Shown one piece after another: positions 44,570 to 53,132 of a DNA stretch of 64,000 bases. Each line of letters opens with the position of its first letter. Position 1 is the first letter of the stretch. This DNA comes from Streptomyces sp. PTY087I2 (GTDB taxonomy: Bacteria > Actinomycetota > Actinomycetes > Streptomycetales > Streptomycetaceae). The stretch is from NCBI RefSeq assembly GCF_001687325.1, contig NZ_LZRD01000002.1:62001-126000 (forward strand), read 5' to 3'. The notes under the pieces were generated by a model. That model saw nothing but the letters and a program-made list of their open reading frames with translations. It was not told where the DNA came from and did no database searches. Made by a program: the position numbers and the translations under genes.

Positions 44570-45898
44570 GTGACCGCACCCGCCGATCGTGAAGGCCGAA
44601 CCGACACCCCAGGCCGCGTCGACGCACCGATCTCTTCGGAGGCTGCCGGCCTCGTGGGGGCTGTGGACCGTGCGGGGGGAGTGGGCCGCGCGGGTTCTGT
44701 GGACCGTGCGGAGGCCACGGGCCTCCCGGGTTCCGTGGACCGTACGGAGGCCGTGGGCCTCGCCGGTGCCGCGGACCCTGCGGAGGTCGCGGGCCGCACC
44801 GGCGTCTGGTTCATCGGAGCGCGCGGCTCGGTGGCGACCACCGCCACCGCGGGCTGCGCCGCCATCGCCGCGGGGCTCCACCCGCCGACCGGCATGGTCA
44901 CCGAGACGCCCCCCTTCGCCGGCAGCGGGCTGCCCGCCCTGACCGACCTGGTCTTCGGCGGTCACGACACCCTGGACTGCCCGCTGTCCAAGCGGGCCGA
45001 GGCGCTGGCCGACGGCGGTGTACTCCCGCACGGGCTGCCCTCCGCCGTCCGCGCCGATCTCGACGCCGCCGACGCCGAGATCCGCCCCGGCGGCCCCCTC
45101 CCCGGCGACACCCGCACCGACCAGGAACTCATCGCCGCGTTCGCCGCCGACCTCACCGACTTCGCCCACCGCCACGACCTGGCCCGCACCGTCGTCGTGA
45201 ACGTCGCCTCCACCGAACCGGCCCCCGGCCCCGGCGACACCCGGCTGCCCGCCAGTTCCCTCTACGCGGCCGCCGCCCTGCGCGCCGGCTGCTCCTACGT
45301 CAACTTCACCCCGTCCACCGGGCTGCGCACCCCCGCGCTCACCGACACCGTCGCCTCCAGCGGACTTCCCCACGCCGGACGCGACGGGAAGACCGGCCAG
45401 ACGCTGCTCCGCTCCGTGCTCGCCCCGATGTTCCTCCAGCGCGCCCTGGCCGTACGGGCGTGGTCCGGGTCGAACCTCCTGGGCGGCGGGGACGGAGCGG
45501 CGCTGGCCGATCCGGCGGCGGCCGCCGCGAAGAACGCGGGCAAGGAACGCGTCCTCGCCGACACCTTCGGTACCGCCCCCGAGGGGGAGGTGCACATCGA
45601 CGACGTGCCCGCCATGGGCGACTGGAAGACCGCCTGGGACCACATAGCCTTTGACGGCTTCCTCGGCTCCCGCATGATCCTCCAGACCATCTGGCAGGGC
45701 TGTGACTCGGCCCTGGCAGCCCCGCTGGTCCTGGACCTGGCACGGCTGCTGGCCCGCGCCCACGAGGTGGGGATCAGCGGCCCCCTGCCGGAGCTGGGCT
45801 TCTACTTCAAGGACCCGGACGGCGGCACATCGGCGGCACTGGCCGAGCAGTACGCCACCCTGCTCACGTTCGCCGAGCGTCTGCGGGACCAGGCGTGA
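44570..45898 (+). CDS. Inositol-3-phosphate synthase family protein, first gene of the ebo-type operon
   Basis: 442 residues. Residues 1-77 contain four 12-residue repeats (GSVDRTEAVGLA type). The catalytic part starts GVWFIGARGSVATTATAG (NAD-binding Rossmann, about 79) and has VVVNVASTEP, CSYVNFTPSTGL, GRDGKTGQTLLRSVLAP, SGSNLLGGGDG and MGDWKTAWDHIAFDGFLGSR with GCDSALAAPLVLDLARL, which parallel the NHLGNNDG and VGDSKRA segments of eukaryotic-type synthases. That enzyme cyclises glucose-6-phosphate to inositol-3-phosphate with bound NAD+. It is unlike the mycobacterial Ino1 start (GVGNC), so it is probably not the housekeeping enzyme. GGGAGG precedes the GTG. Confidence 0.82.
   Translation: MTAPADREGRTDTPGRVDAPISSEAAGLVGAVDRAGGVGRAGSVDRAEATGLPGSVDRTEAVGLAGAADPAEVAGRTGVWFIGARGSVATTATAGCAAIAAGLHPPTGMVTETPPFAGSGLPALTDLVFGGHDTLDCPLSKRAEALADGGVLPHGLPSAVRADLDAADAEIRPGGPLPGDTRTDQELIAAFAADLTDFAHRHDLARTVVVNVASTEPAPGPGDTRLPASSLYAAAALRAGCSYVNFTPSTGLRTPALTDTVASSGLPHAGRDGKTGQTLLRSVLAPMFLQRALAVRAWSGSNLLGGGDGAALADPAAAAAKNAGKERVLADTFGTAPEGEVHIDDVPAMGDWKTAWDHIAFDGFLGSRMILQTIWQGCDSALAAPLVLDLARLLARAHEVGISGPLPELGFYFKDPDGGTSAALAEQYATLLTFAERLRDQA
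44657..44800 (+). repeat. Four in-frame 36-nt repeats at the start of the synthase gene
   Basis: Units at 44657, 44693, 44729 and 44765, each 36 nt (for example GGTTCCGTGGACCGTACGGA...) encoding GAVDRAGGVGRA, GSVDRAEATGLP, GSVDRTEAVGLA and GAADPAEVAGRT. They end right before the Rossmann fold, so they form a variable N-terminal tail. Confidence 0.85.
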
Positions 45899-48018
45899 TG
45901 CGGCGGGCGCGAGCCCTGCCGGCCGCGCTGATCGCGGCCCTGTCGGCGCTCCCGGCGGGGCCGGGCCGACGGAACGGTTCTCCTCACGGCGCGTGGAAAG
46001 ATGCCGTGACCCATGACAGCCTGTCCGGCGCGGGCGGGACTGCGCCCGCCCCGGACAGGCGTGGACCGTTCCTCGGGGGCCGAGAGGGGGAGGAAGAGCG
46101 CGCGGATGCGGGGCCGGGGCGGCCGGGGGCGGGCCCGGGGGCCGCGTCGGATGCCGGATCGGGCGCTGGCTCAGGCGCCGGGGCGTGGACCGGCTCGGGC
46201 ACGGGTCCTGGCACCGGATCGGGTACGGGATCTGGCTCCGGCCCGGGTGTCGGCTCGGGCGCCGGGCTGGGCGTGGGTTCAGGAACCGGTCCGGGTGTCG
46301 GTTCAGGTGCCGGGCCGGGGACTGGTTCAGGTGCGGGGCTGGGTGCCGCCTCGGTCACCGGCTCAGGGACCGGACCTGGCACCGGCTCAGGTGCCGGATC
46401 GGGTACGGGTCCTGGCTCCGGCTCGCGTGTCGGCTCGGGCGCCGGGCTGGGCGTGGGTTCAGGAACCGGCCCGGGTGTCCGCTCCGACACCGGGTCGGGC
46501 GCCGGACCTGGCATCAGCTCGGGCACCGGCCCGGGCGCGCCCCGGCAGCGCCTGCGGGCCTGGGCCGAACTGCTGCGCGTCTCCGCCCTGTTCTCCGTGC
46601 CCGGCGACGCCCTGGCGGGTGCCGCCGCGGTGGGCCGCAGGCCCGGCCGGGGCACCGCCCTCGCCGTCGGAGCGTCCCTCTGCCTGTACGAGGCCGGGAT
46701 GGCCCTCAACGACTGGGCCGACCGCGACGAGGACGCCGTCGACCGCCCGCACCGCCCGATCCCCTCGGGCCGCATCAGCCCGGCGGCGGCGCTGGGCGCG
46801 GCCGGGGTACTGACCGCCGCGGGACTCGCCCTGGCGGCCCGGGCGGGCCGCCCCGCACTGACGGTCGCCACGGGCCTGGCCGCCACGGTCTGGGCCTACG
46901 ACCTGCACCTCAAGCACACGAAGGCGGGCCCGGCGGCCATGGCGGCGGCCCGCTCGCTGGACCTCCTGCTGGGGGCCACGGCCACGGCGACGACCACGGT
47001 CACCGCTGGGAGCGCGCCGGGCGGAAGCAGTGCACGCGACAACGTTGCCGGGGCGTCGGCGGCCGCGCGAGCGATACCGGCACCGGGTACGCCGAAGTCA
47101 TCCCCGACCGCCCTGCCCGGCCTGCCCGCGCTGCCCGCAGCCCTGGTGCTCGGGGCGCACACCTACGGCGTCACCGCCGTGTCGCGCCACGAGACACAGG
47201 GCGGCTCCACGGGAACGCCGCTCGCGGTCCTGGCCACGACGACGGCACTCGCGGCAGCGGTGCTGGGGGAGTGGCGGGGGCGGAGCCCAGGAGTCGGCAC
47301 GGCTCTGCGGCCCGGGGCCGCCTCCGGGGGCGGCGTCCCCGGACGGGCCGCCGCACGCCCGGAGGCACGCCTCGCCCGGGCCACCGACCCCGGCGCAAGC
47401 GCGGCCCCTGCGGCAGGGCTCGCAAGCCCCCTCGGCCGAACCGTCTCCGCCTCCACCCGTCTCCTGACCTCCGCCCTGGGCGCGCCTCCGCGGCGCGGAG
47501 CCACGTCCGGGAGCGGCCTCCCCGCCCGGGCCACCGACCCCGGCGCAAGCCCGGGCCTTACGGCTGGGCCCGCAAGCCCCCTCGGCCGAACCGTCGCCGA
47601 CCCCACCCGCCTCCTGACCTCCGCCCTGGGCGCGCCTCCGCGGCGCGGAGCCACGTCCAGGAGCGGCCTCCCCGGCTGGGCCGCCGACCCCACCCGCCTT
47701 CCGGCCCCCGCTCCAGGCGTGCCCCCGCGGCCTGGGGCCACCGCTGGGAACGGCCTCCCAGGGTGGGCCGACCCCACCCGCCTCCTGACCCTCGCACTCA
47801 CCACCGCCTACCTCCGTACCGCCGGACCACCCCTCCTGCACGCCGCGTTGAACCCGTCGCCGCCCCTGACCCAGCGGGCGGTCGGCGGAGGTATCCGGGC
47901 CATGATCCCGCTCCAGGCCGCGCTCGCCGCCCGCGCCGGTTCGCCCGTCACCGGTCTCGCCGTCATGGGGCTCGTCCCCCTCGCCCGCAGCCTCGCCCGG
48001 AAGGTGAGCCTCACATGA
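45898..48018 (+). CDS. eboC: EboC-type UbiA-like prenyltransferase with two repeat expansions
   Basis: 706 residues against about 280-320 usual. The family core: AELLRVSALFSVPGDALAG (about 222), ALNDWADRDEDAVDRPHRPI (about 269, the NDxxD...D diphosphate-binding motif), VWAYDLHLKHTKAGPAAMAA, LVLGAHTYGVTAVSRHE, and the C-terminal helices ending PVTGLAVMGLVPLARSLARK. A Gly/Ser/Thr-rich insert of about 140 residues precedes the core and a 150-nt tandem repeat expands the region between later helices. UbiA proteins transfer prenyl groups at the membrane; EboC's substrate is unknown. Translation is coupled to the synthase (TGATG) and to the next gene (ATGA). Confidence 0.83.
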   Translation: MRRARALPAALIAALSALPAGPGRRNGSPHGAWKDAVTHDSLSGAGGTAPAPDRRGPFLGGREGEEERADAGPGRPGAGPGAASDAGSGAGSGAGAWTGSGTGPGTGSGTGSGSGPGVGSGAGLGVGSGTGPGVGSGAGPGTGSGAGLGAASVTGSGTGPGTGSGAGSGTGPGSGSRVGSGAGLGVGSGTGPGVRSDTGSGAGPGISSGTGPGAPRQRLRAWAELLRVSALFSVPGDALAGAAAVGRRPGRGTALAVGASLCLYEAGMALNDWADRDEDAVDRPHRPIPSGRISPAAALGAAGVLTAAGLALAARAGRPALTVATGLAATVWAYDLHLKHTKAGPAAMAAARSLDLLLGATATATTTVTAGSAPGGSSARDNVAGASAAARAIPAPGTPKSSPTALPGLPALPAALVLGAHTYGVTAVSRHETQGGSTGTPLAVLATTTALAAAVLGEWRGRSPGVGTALRPGAASGGGVPGRAAARPEARLARATDPGASAAPAAGLASPLGRTVSASTRLLTSALGAPPRRGATSGSGLPARATDPGASPGLTAGPASPLGRTVADPTRLLTSALGAPPRRGATSRSGLPGWAADPTRLPAPAPGVPPRPGATAGNGLPGWADPTRLLTLALTTAYLRTAGPPLLHAALNPSPPLTQRAVGGGIRAMIPLQAALAARAGSPVTGLAVMGLVPLARSLARKVSLT
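46213..46479 (+). repeat. Gly/Ser-coding direct repeats in eboC (180-nt period)
   Basis: A stretch at 46213-46299, including GCCGGGCTGGGCGTGGGTTC, recurs with few changes at 46393-46479, exactly 180 nt later, inside a Gly/Ser/Thr/Ala-rich tract that runs from about 46100 to 46540. All in frame. Confidence 0.85.
47373..47795 (+). repeat. 150-nt in-frame tandem repeat in eboC
   Basis: Units at 47373-47522 and 47523-47672 start CGCCCGGGCCACCGACCCCG and encode 50 residues (ARATDPGAS ... SASTRLLTSALGAPPRRGAT); shortened copies follow to 47795, where the DPTRLLTLALTT stretch belongs to the true membrane helix. Confidence 0.85.
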
Positions 48019-48938
48019 CCCTCCACCTCGGATACGGCACCAACGGGCTCACCGACCTCCGCCTCGACGACGCCCTCGGGCTGCTCGCCGACCTCGGCTA
48101 CGAGGGTGTCGGCCTGACCCTCGACCACATGCACCTGGACCCGATGGCCCCGGACCTCACCGAGCGCACTCGCCAGGTCCGCCGCCGGCTCACCTCCCTC
48201 GGGCTCCGGGTCACCGTGGAGACCGGCGCCCGCTATGTTCTCGACCCGCGCCGCAAGCACGGCCCCTCCCTCCTCGACCCGGACGCGGACGCCCGCGCCG
48301 CTCGCACCGCCCTCCTGGTCCGCGCCGTCGACGTGGCGGCCGAACTCGGCGCGCACGCCGTCCACTGCTTCAGCGGCATCACCCCGCCCGGCACCCCGGC
48401 GGACACCGCGTGGAAGCGGCTCACCGAAGCGCTCACCCCCGTTCTCGAAGCCGCCGACCGGTCCGGCATCCCGCTCGCGATCGAACCCGAGCCCGGTCAC
48501 CTCCTCGCCACCCTCGCCGACTTCCACCATCTGCGGGGTCTCCTGGGCGACCCGGGACCGCTCGGCCTCACCCTCGACATCGGCCACTGCCAGTGCCTGG
48601 AGGACGCCTCGCCCGTCGAGTGCATCCGGGACTCCGCCCCCTGGCTCCGGCACGTCCAGATCGAGGACATGCGGCGCGGAGTCCACGAGCACCTGCCGTT
48701 CGGCGACGGGGAGATCGACTTCCCGCCCGTGCTCGCCGCCCTGGCCGCCTCGGACTACCGCGGCCTCACCGTCGTCGAACTGCCCCGCCACTCCCACGCC
48801 GGCCCCGAACTGGCCCGCACGTCGATCGACTTCCTGCGCGAAGCCATGACCCGGGACGCGGGCCTCCGCACCACAACGCCCGCCACGCCCGCAACGTCGG
48901 CCACGACCACCGTGCCGAAGGGAGCCGCCCCGTGCTGA
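48015..48938 (+). CDS. TIM-barrel sugar phosphate isomerase/epimerase family protein in the ebo operon
   Basis: 307 residues. Starts MTLHLGYGTNGLTDLRLDDA; AP-endonuclease-2/xylose-isomerase-like fold: GYEGVGLTLDHMHLDP, HAVHCFSGITPPG, PLAIEPEPGHLLATLADFHH (metal Glu), GLTLDIGHCQCLED (Asp, His), HVQIEDMRRGVHEHLPFGDG and LTVVELPRHSHAG. The metal-binding residues are present. It overlaps eboC by 4 nt (ATGA) and eboA by 7 nt. In other ebo loci this position is often filled by a dehydroquinate-synthase-like EboD, which this is not. Confidence 0.87.
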   Translation: MTLHLGYGTNGLTDLRLDDALGLLADLGYEGVGLTLDHMHLDPMAPDLTERTRQVRRRLTSLGLRVTVETGARYVLDPRRKHGPSLLDPDADARAARTALLVRAVDVAAELGAHAVHCFSGITPPGTPADTAWKRLTEALTPVLEAADRSGIPLAIEPEPGHLLATLADFHHLRGLLGDPGPLGLTLDIGHCQCLEDASPVECIRDSAPWLRHVQIEDMRRGVHEHLPFGDGEIDFPPVLAALAASDYRGLTVVELPRHSHAGPELARTSIDFLREAMTRDAGLRTTTPATPATSATTTVPKGAAPC

Positions 48939-49609
48939 CGCCGCCCAACTCACTCAAGTCCCGCAAGGAACTCGACGCCGAACTCGGCGGCGCCGCCCGC
49001 GCCTGGCTCGACGAGGCCCTCGCCGAAGCCGCCCACGAAGCGGCCGGTGCGGCAGCCACCCCCGGCGCCCCCCGCCCGGAGGCGAGCCCGTACGCCACCC
49101 CGCCCTGGGAACTGCGCTACGCCGCCGCGGGCCGGCACTGCGGACCGGAGCACGCCGACTCCGTACGCTCCCTTCTGCTCGTCGAGGCCCGCGCCCCGCT
49201 GTCCTCCGTCACCCGCCTCTACGAACAGGGCACCGCCGCCGAACGCCGCGCCGTCCTCCTCACCCTGCACCTGCTCGGCCTCGGCGACACCGCTCTCCCG
49301 CTCGTCGAGGACGCCCTGCGCGCCAACGACACCCGGCTGGTCGCGGCGGCCGTCGGTCCCTACGGCGCCGACCACCTCGACCCGCACGCCTGGCGGCACG
49401 CCGTGCTGAAGTGCCTGTTCACCGAGGTGCCCGTCGCGGCCGTCGCCCGGCTCGCCGACCGCGCCCGCGGCGACGCCGAACTCGCCCGCATGCTCGGCGA
49501 CTTCGCCGCCGAACGCACAGCGGCGGGCCGCCCCGTCCCCGAAGACCTGCGCACGGTCCTCGCCCTCACGACCTCAACCGCAGCCCCTGCCCCCACGGAG
49601 GAGTCCTGA
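48932..49609 (+). CDS. eboA: EboA domain protein
   Basis: 225 residues, all-helical, with no catalytic motif. The pattern of EboA proteins is present: PWELRYAAAGRHCG, LLVEARAPLSSVTRLYEQGT, ERRAVLLTLHLLGLGDTALP, ANDTRLVAAAVGPYGADHLD and WRHAVLKCLFTEVPVAAVA. EboA's function is unknown; it always travels with the other ebo genes. GTG 48932 has GGGAG upstream and overlaps the previous stop; its own stop overlaps the next ATG (TGATG). Confidence 0.85.
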   Translation: MLTPPNSLKSRKELDAELGGAARAWLDEALAEAAHEAAGAAATPGAPRPEASPYATPPWELRYAAAGRHCGPEHADSVRSLLLVEARAPLSSVTRLYEQGTAAERRAVLLTLHLLGLGDTALPLVEDALRANDTRLVAAAVGPYGADHLDPHAWRHAVLKCLFTEVPVAAVARLADRARGDAELARMLGDFAAERTAAGRPVPEDLRTVLALTTSTAAPAPTEES

Positions 49610-50457
49610 TGCGCATCTTCGACCCCCACATCCACATGACCTCCCGCACCACCGACGACTACCAGGCGATGTACGACGCGGGCGTCCGCGCGCTCGTCGA
49701 ACCCTCCTTCTGGCTCGGCCAGCCCCGAACCTCGCCCGCCAGCTTCTTCGACTACTTCGACGCACTCCTCGGCTGGGAGCCCTTCCGCGCCTCCCAATAC
49801 GGCATAGCCCACCACTGCACCCTCGCCCTCAATCCCAAAGAGGCGAACGACCCCCGCTGCACCCCCGTCCTGGACGCGCTGCCCCGCTATCTCGTCAAGG
49901 ACTCCGTCGTCGCCGTCGGCGAGATCGGCTACGACTCCATGACCCCGGCCGAGGACCACGCGCTGGCCGCCCAGCTCCAGCTCGCCGCCGACCACGCTCT
50001 GCCCGCCCTCGTCCACACCCCGCACCGCGACAAGCTCGCCGGTCTCCACCGCACCATCGACGTCATCCGTGAATCGAACCTCCCCCCGGAGTTCGTCCTG
50101 CTCGACCACCTCAATGAGACAACCGTAAAGGCCGCCACTGACAGCGGCTGCTGGGCCGGGTTCTCCATCTACCCCGACACCAAGATGGACGAGGACCGCA
50201 TGGTCACCATCCTCCGGAACCACGGCACCGAGAAGATCCTCGTCAACTCGGCAGCCGACTGGGGCAAGAGCGACCCCCTCAAGACCCGCAAGGTCGCCGA
50301 CGCCATGCTGAAGGCCGGCTTCACCGAGGACGACGTCGACCAGGTCCTGTGGCGCAACCCGGTCGCCTTCTACGGCCAGAGCGGCCGCCTCCAGCTGGAC
50401 GTGCTCACCCCCGACCCGCTCCACGAGGGCAACTCCATCCTGCGCGGCGGGGAGTGA
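49609..50457 (+). CDS. eboB: TatD family metal-dependent hydrolase, EboB type
   Basis: 282 residues. Amidohydrolase/TatD barrel: the HxH motif RIFDPHIHMTSRT, Glu in VVAVGEIGYDSMTP, His in ALPALVHTPHRDKLAG, His in FVLLDHLNETTV, and Asp in ILVNSAADWGKSDPL, a complete metal site. EboB acts on an unknown substrate in metabolite trafficking. Coupled to eboA by TGATG; eboE follows after 7 nt. Confidence 0.88.
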   Translation: MRIFDPHIHMTSRTTDDYQAMYDAGVRALVEPSFWLGQPRTSPASFFDYFDALLGWEPFRASQYGIAHHCTLALNPKEANDPRCTPVLDALPRYLVKDSVVAVGEIGYDSMTPAEDHALAAQLQLAADHALPALVHTPHRDKLAGLHRTIDVIRESNLPPEFVLLDHLNETTVKAATDSGCWAGFSIYPDTKMDEDRMVTILRNHGTEKILVNSAADWGKSDPLKTRKVADAMLKAGFTEDDVDQVLWRNPVAFYGQSGRLQLDVLTPDPLHEGNSILRGGE

Positions 50458-50464
50458 GGCGGCC

Positions 50465-51640
50465 ATGCGCTTCCGCCACCCGGACGGCTCCACGGTCCAC
50501 CTCGCCTACTGCACCAACGTCCACCCCGCCGAAACCCTCGACGGCGTCCGCGCCCAGCTCCGCGACCACTGCGAACCCGTCCGCCGCCGACTCGGCCGGG
50601 ACCGGCTCGGCATCGGCCTCTGGCTCGCCCGGGACGCCGCCCGCACCCTGATCAACGACCCCGCCGAACTGCGCGCCCTGCGCTCCCAACTCGACAGCCG
50701 CGGCCTCGAAGTGGTCACCCTCAACGGCTTCCCGTACGAGGGGTTCGGCGCCGACGAGGTCAAATACCGGGTCTACCGGCCGGACTGGACCGAACCCGAC
50801 CGCCTCGCCCACACCACCGACCTCGCCCGCCTCCTGGCCGCCCTGCTCCCGGACGACGCCACCGAGGGCACCATCTCCACCCTGCCCCTCGCCTGGCGCA
50901 CCCCCTACGACGGCGACCCCGAGGCGGCCCGCACCGCACGCTCTGCCCTCACCACCCTCGCCCAGCGCCTCGACGCCCTGGCCGAGATGACGGGCAAGTC
51001 CATCCGCATCGGCCTCGAACCGGAACCGGGCTGCACGGTGGAGACCACCGCCGACGCCATCGCCCCGCTCACCGACATCGGCCACGACCGCATCGGTATC
51101 TGCGTCGACACCTGCCACCTCGCCACCTCCTTCGAGGACCCCGCGACCGCGCTCGACGCCCTGTCCGCCGCCGGTGTCCGCATCGTCAAGTCCCAGCTCT
51201 CCGCCGCCCTGCACGCCGAGGACCCGCATCTGCCCGAGGTCCGCGCCGCGCTCGCCGCGTTCGCCGAACCCCGCTTCCTGCACCAGACCCGCACCAGCAC
51301 CGCCGCCGGGCTGCGCGGCACCGACGACCTCGACGAGGCCGTCACCGGCCGGGCCCTTCCGGACTCCACCCCCTGGCGCGCCCACTTCCACGTACCGCTG
51401 CATGCACCCCCCGCGCCCCCGCTGACCTCGACGCTCCCCGTGCTGCGCGACACGCTCGCCCGGCTCGTCGGCGGGCCCGCGCCGCTGACCCGGCACCTGG
51501 AGGTCGAGACGTACACCTGGCAGGCACTGCCCGCAGAACTCCGGCCCCGCACCCGCACCCAGCTCGCCGACGGCATCGCCGCCGAACTCACCCTCGCCCG
51601 CGACCTCCTGGTCGACCTCGGCCTCAAGGAACTGCCATGA
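50465..51640 (+). CDS. eboE: Metabolite traffic protein EboE (TIM barrel)
   Basis: 391 residues. Starts STVHLAYCTNVHPAETLDGV, the typical EboE opening; further RLGIGLWLARDAARTL, EVVTLNGFPYEGFGADEVKY, YRPDWTEPDRLAHT, IRIGLEPEPGCTVETTADAI (metal Glu), RIGICVDTCHLATSFEDP and PWRAHFHVPLHAP. It is in the AP-endonuclease-2/isomerase superfamily, but family-specific segments such as the KYRVYRPDW region mark it as EboE. Overlaps the next gene by 4 nt (ATGA). Confidence 0.9.
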   Translation: MRFRHPDGSTVHLAYCTNVHPAETLDGVRAQLRDHCEPVRRRLGRDRLGIGLWLARDAARTLINDPAELRALRSQLDSRGLEVVTLNGFPYEGFGADEVKYRVYRPDWTEPDRLAHTTDLARLLAALLPDDATEGTISTLPLAWRTPYDGDPEAARTARSALTTLAQRLDALAEMTGKSIRIGLEPEPGCTVETTADAIAPLTDIGHDRIGICVDTCHLATSFEDPATALDALSAAGVRIVKSQLSAALHAEDPHLPEVRAALAAFAEPRFLHQTRTSTAAGLRGTDDLDEAVTGRALPDSTPWRAHFHVPLHAPPAPPLTSTLPVLRDTLARLVGGPAPLTRHLEVETYTWQALPAELRPRTRTQLADGIAAELTLARDLLVDLGLKELP

Positions 51641-53055
51641 GCGCGCCCGAACCCGGCCCGGAAACCGCACAGGAGACCGGCGCCCCCACCCCCCTCCTCG
51701 TCCTCGACGTGGTCGGGCTGACTCCCCAACTCCTGGCCCACATGCCGAACCTCCGGGCCCTGGGGGAGCAGGGTGCGCAGGCCCCGCTGTCCACCGTGCT
51801 GCCCGCCGTCACCTGCGCCGCCCAGTCGACCTTCCTCACCGGCGCGATGCCCGCCGAACACGGCATCGTCGCCAACGGCTGGTACTTCCGCGAGCTCGGC
51901 GACGTCCTGCTCTGGCGGCAGCACAACGGGCTCGTCGAGGGCGACAAACTCTGGGACGCCGCCCGCCGCGCCCACCCCGGCTACACGGTCGCCAACATCT
52001 GCTGGTGGTACGCGATGGGCGCCGACACCGACTGGACCGTCACCCCGCGCCCCGTCTACTACGCCGACGGCCGCAAGGAACCCGACTGCTACACCCGGCC
52101 CCCCGCCCTGCACGACGAACTGACCGACAAACTCGGCACGTTCCCCCTCTTCCACTTCTGGGGCCCCGGCGCCGACCTCGTCTCCTCCCGGTGGATCATC
52201 GACGCCACCCGCCACATCATCGCCACCCGCACCCCCGACCTCGCCCTCTGCTATCTGCCGCACCTGGACTACGACCTCCAGCGCTTCGGCCCCGACGACC
52301 CCCGCTCCCACCGGGCCGCCGCCGACCTCGACCGGGCGATCGCCCCCCTGCTGGCCGACGCCCGCGCCGAAGGCCGTACGGTCGTCGCCCTCTCCGAATA
52401 CGGCATCACCCGCGTCGACCGCCCGATCGACATCAACCGCGCCCTGCGCCGGGCGGGCCTCCTGGAGGTCCACACCCAGGACGGCATGGAATACCTGGAC
52501 CCGATGGCCTCCCGGGCCTTCGCCGTCGCCGACCACCAGCTCGCCCACATCTACGTACGCCGTTCCGAGGACCTGGAAGCGACCCGGGCCGCCCTCGTGG
52601 ACCTGCCGGGCATCGAGCAGCTCCTCGACGACGAGGGCAAGAAGGCGCACCACCTGGACCACCCCCGCTCCGGCGAACTCGTCGCCGTCGCGGAGAAGGA
52701 CGCGTGGTTCACGTACTACTACTGGCTCGACGACGCACACGCCCCCGACTTCGCCCAGCTCGTCGAGATCCACCGCAAGCCCGGCTACGACCCCGTCGAG
52801 CTCTTCATGGACCCCGAGGACCCCTACGTCCGGGTCAAGGCCGTCTCGGCGGTCGCCCGCAAGAAGCTCGGCCTGCGCTACCGCATGGCGGTCGTCCCCC
52901 TGGACCCCTCACCTGTTCGCGGCAGCCACGGCCGCCTCCCCGAGAGCGACGACGAAGGTCCGCTCATCCTCTGCTCCACCCCCCACGCGTTCACCGACCG
53001 GGTCAGGGCCACCGAAGTGAAGTCCCTGCTCCTCCAGCTTGCCGGACTGCACTGA
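51637..53055 (+). CDS. eboF: Alkaline phosphatase superfamily protein, EboF type
   Basis: 472 residues. Nucleotide pyrophosphatase/phosphodiesterase fold: LLVLDVVGLTPQLLAHM, the nucleophile region PAVTCAAQSTFLTGAMPAEH, ANGWYFRELGDVLLWRQ, LCYLPHLDYDLQRFGPDD (metal His/Asp) and AVADHQLAHIYV. The usual SDHG metal motif reads LSEYGI, so one metal ligand is altered. No signal peptide, so it acts in the cytoplasm. Last of the tightly coupled ebo genes; a gap of 77 nt precedes the next gene. Confidence 0.87.
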   Translation: MSAPEPGPETAQETGAPTPLLVLDVVGLTPQLLAHMPNLRALGEQGAQAPLSTVLPAVTCAAQSTFLTGAMPAEHGIVANGWYFRELGDVLLWRQHNGLVEGDKLWDAARRAHPGYTVANICWWYAMGADTDWTVTPRPVYYADGRKEPDCYTRPPALHDELTDKLGTFPLFHFWGPGADLVSSRWIIDATRHIIATRTPDLALCYLPHLDYDLQRFGPDDPRSHRAAADLDRAIAPLLADARAEGRTVVALSEYGITRVDRPIDINRALRRAGLLEVHTQDGMEYLDPMASRAFAVADHQLAHIYVRRSEDLEATRAALVDLPGIEQLLDDEGKKAHHLDHPRSGELVAVAEKDAWFTYYYWLDDAHAPDFAQLVEIHRKPGYDPVELFMDPEDPYVRVKAVSAVARKKLGLRYRMAVVPLDPSPVRGSHGRLPESDDEGPLILCSTPHAFTDRVRATEVKSLLLQLAGLH

Positions 53056-53132
53056 CAATCCCCGTCCCGCACCCGGCACCCCCACGCACCGCACCACTCA
53101 CCCCGTCAGGTCAGCAAGGGAGACACGCGAAC

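Noticed and set aside
40576..44901. A 1,441-codon open frame on the - strand opposite the large secreted protein
   Set aside because: Shadow frame. The + strand frame has a signal peptide and at least five recognisable domains; the - frame is Gly/Val/Asp-rich with none.
46185..48014. A long + strand frame overlapping eboC that continues into the TIM-barrel gene at 48015
   Set aside because: The part before 48015 is Arg/Pro/Gly-rich out-of-frame translation of eboC; the real gene starts at the ATG that overlaps the eboC stop.
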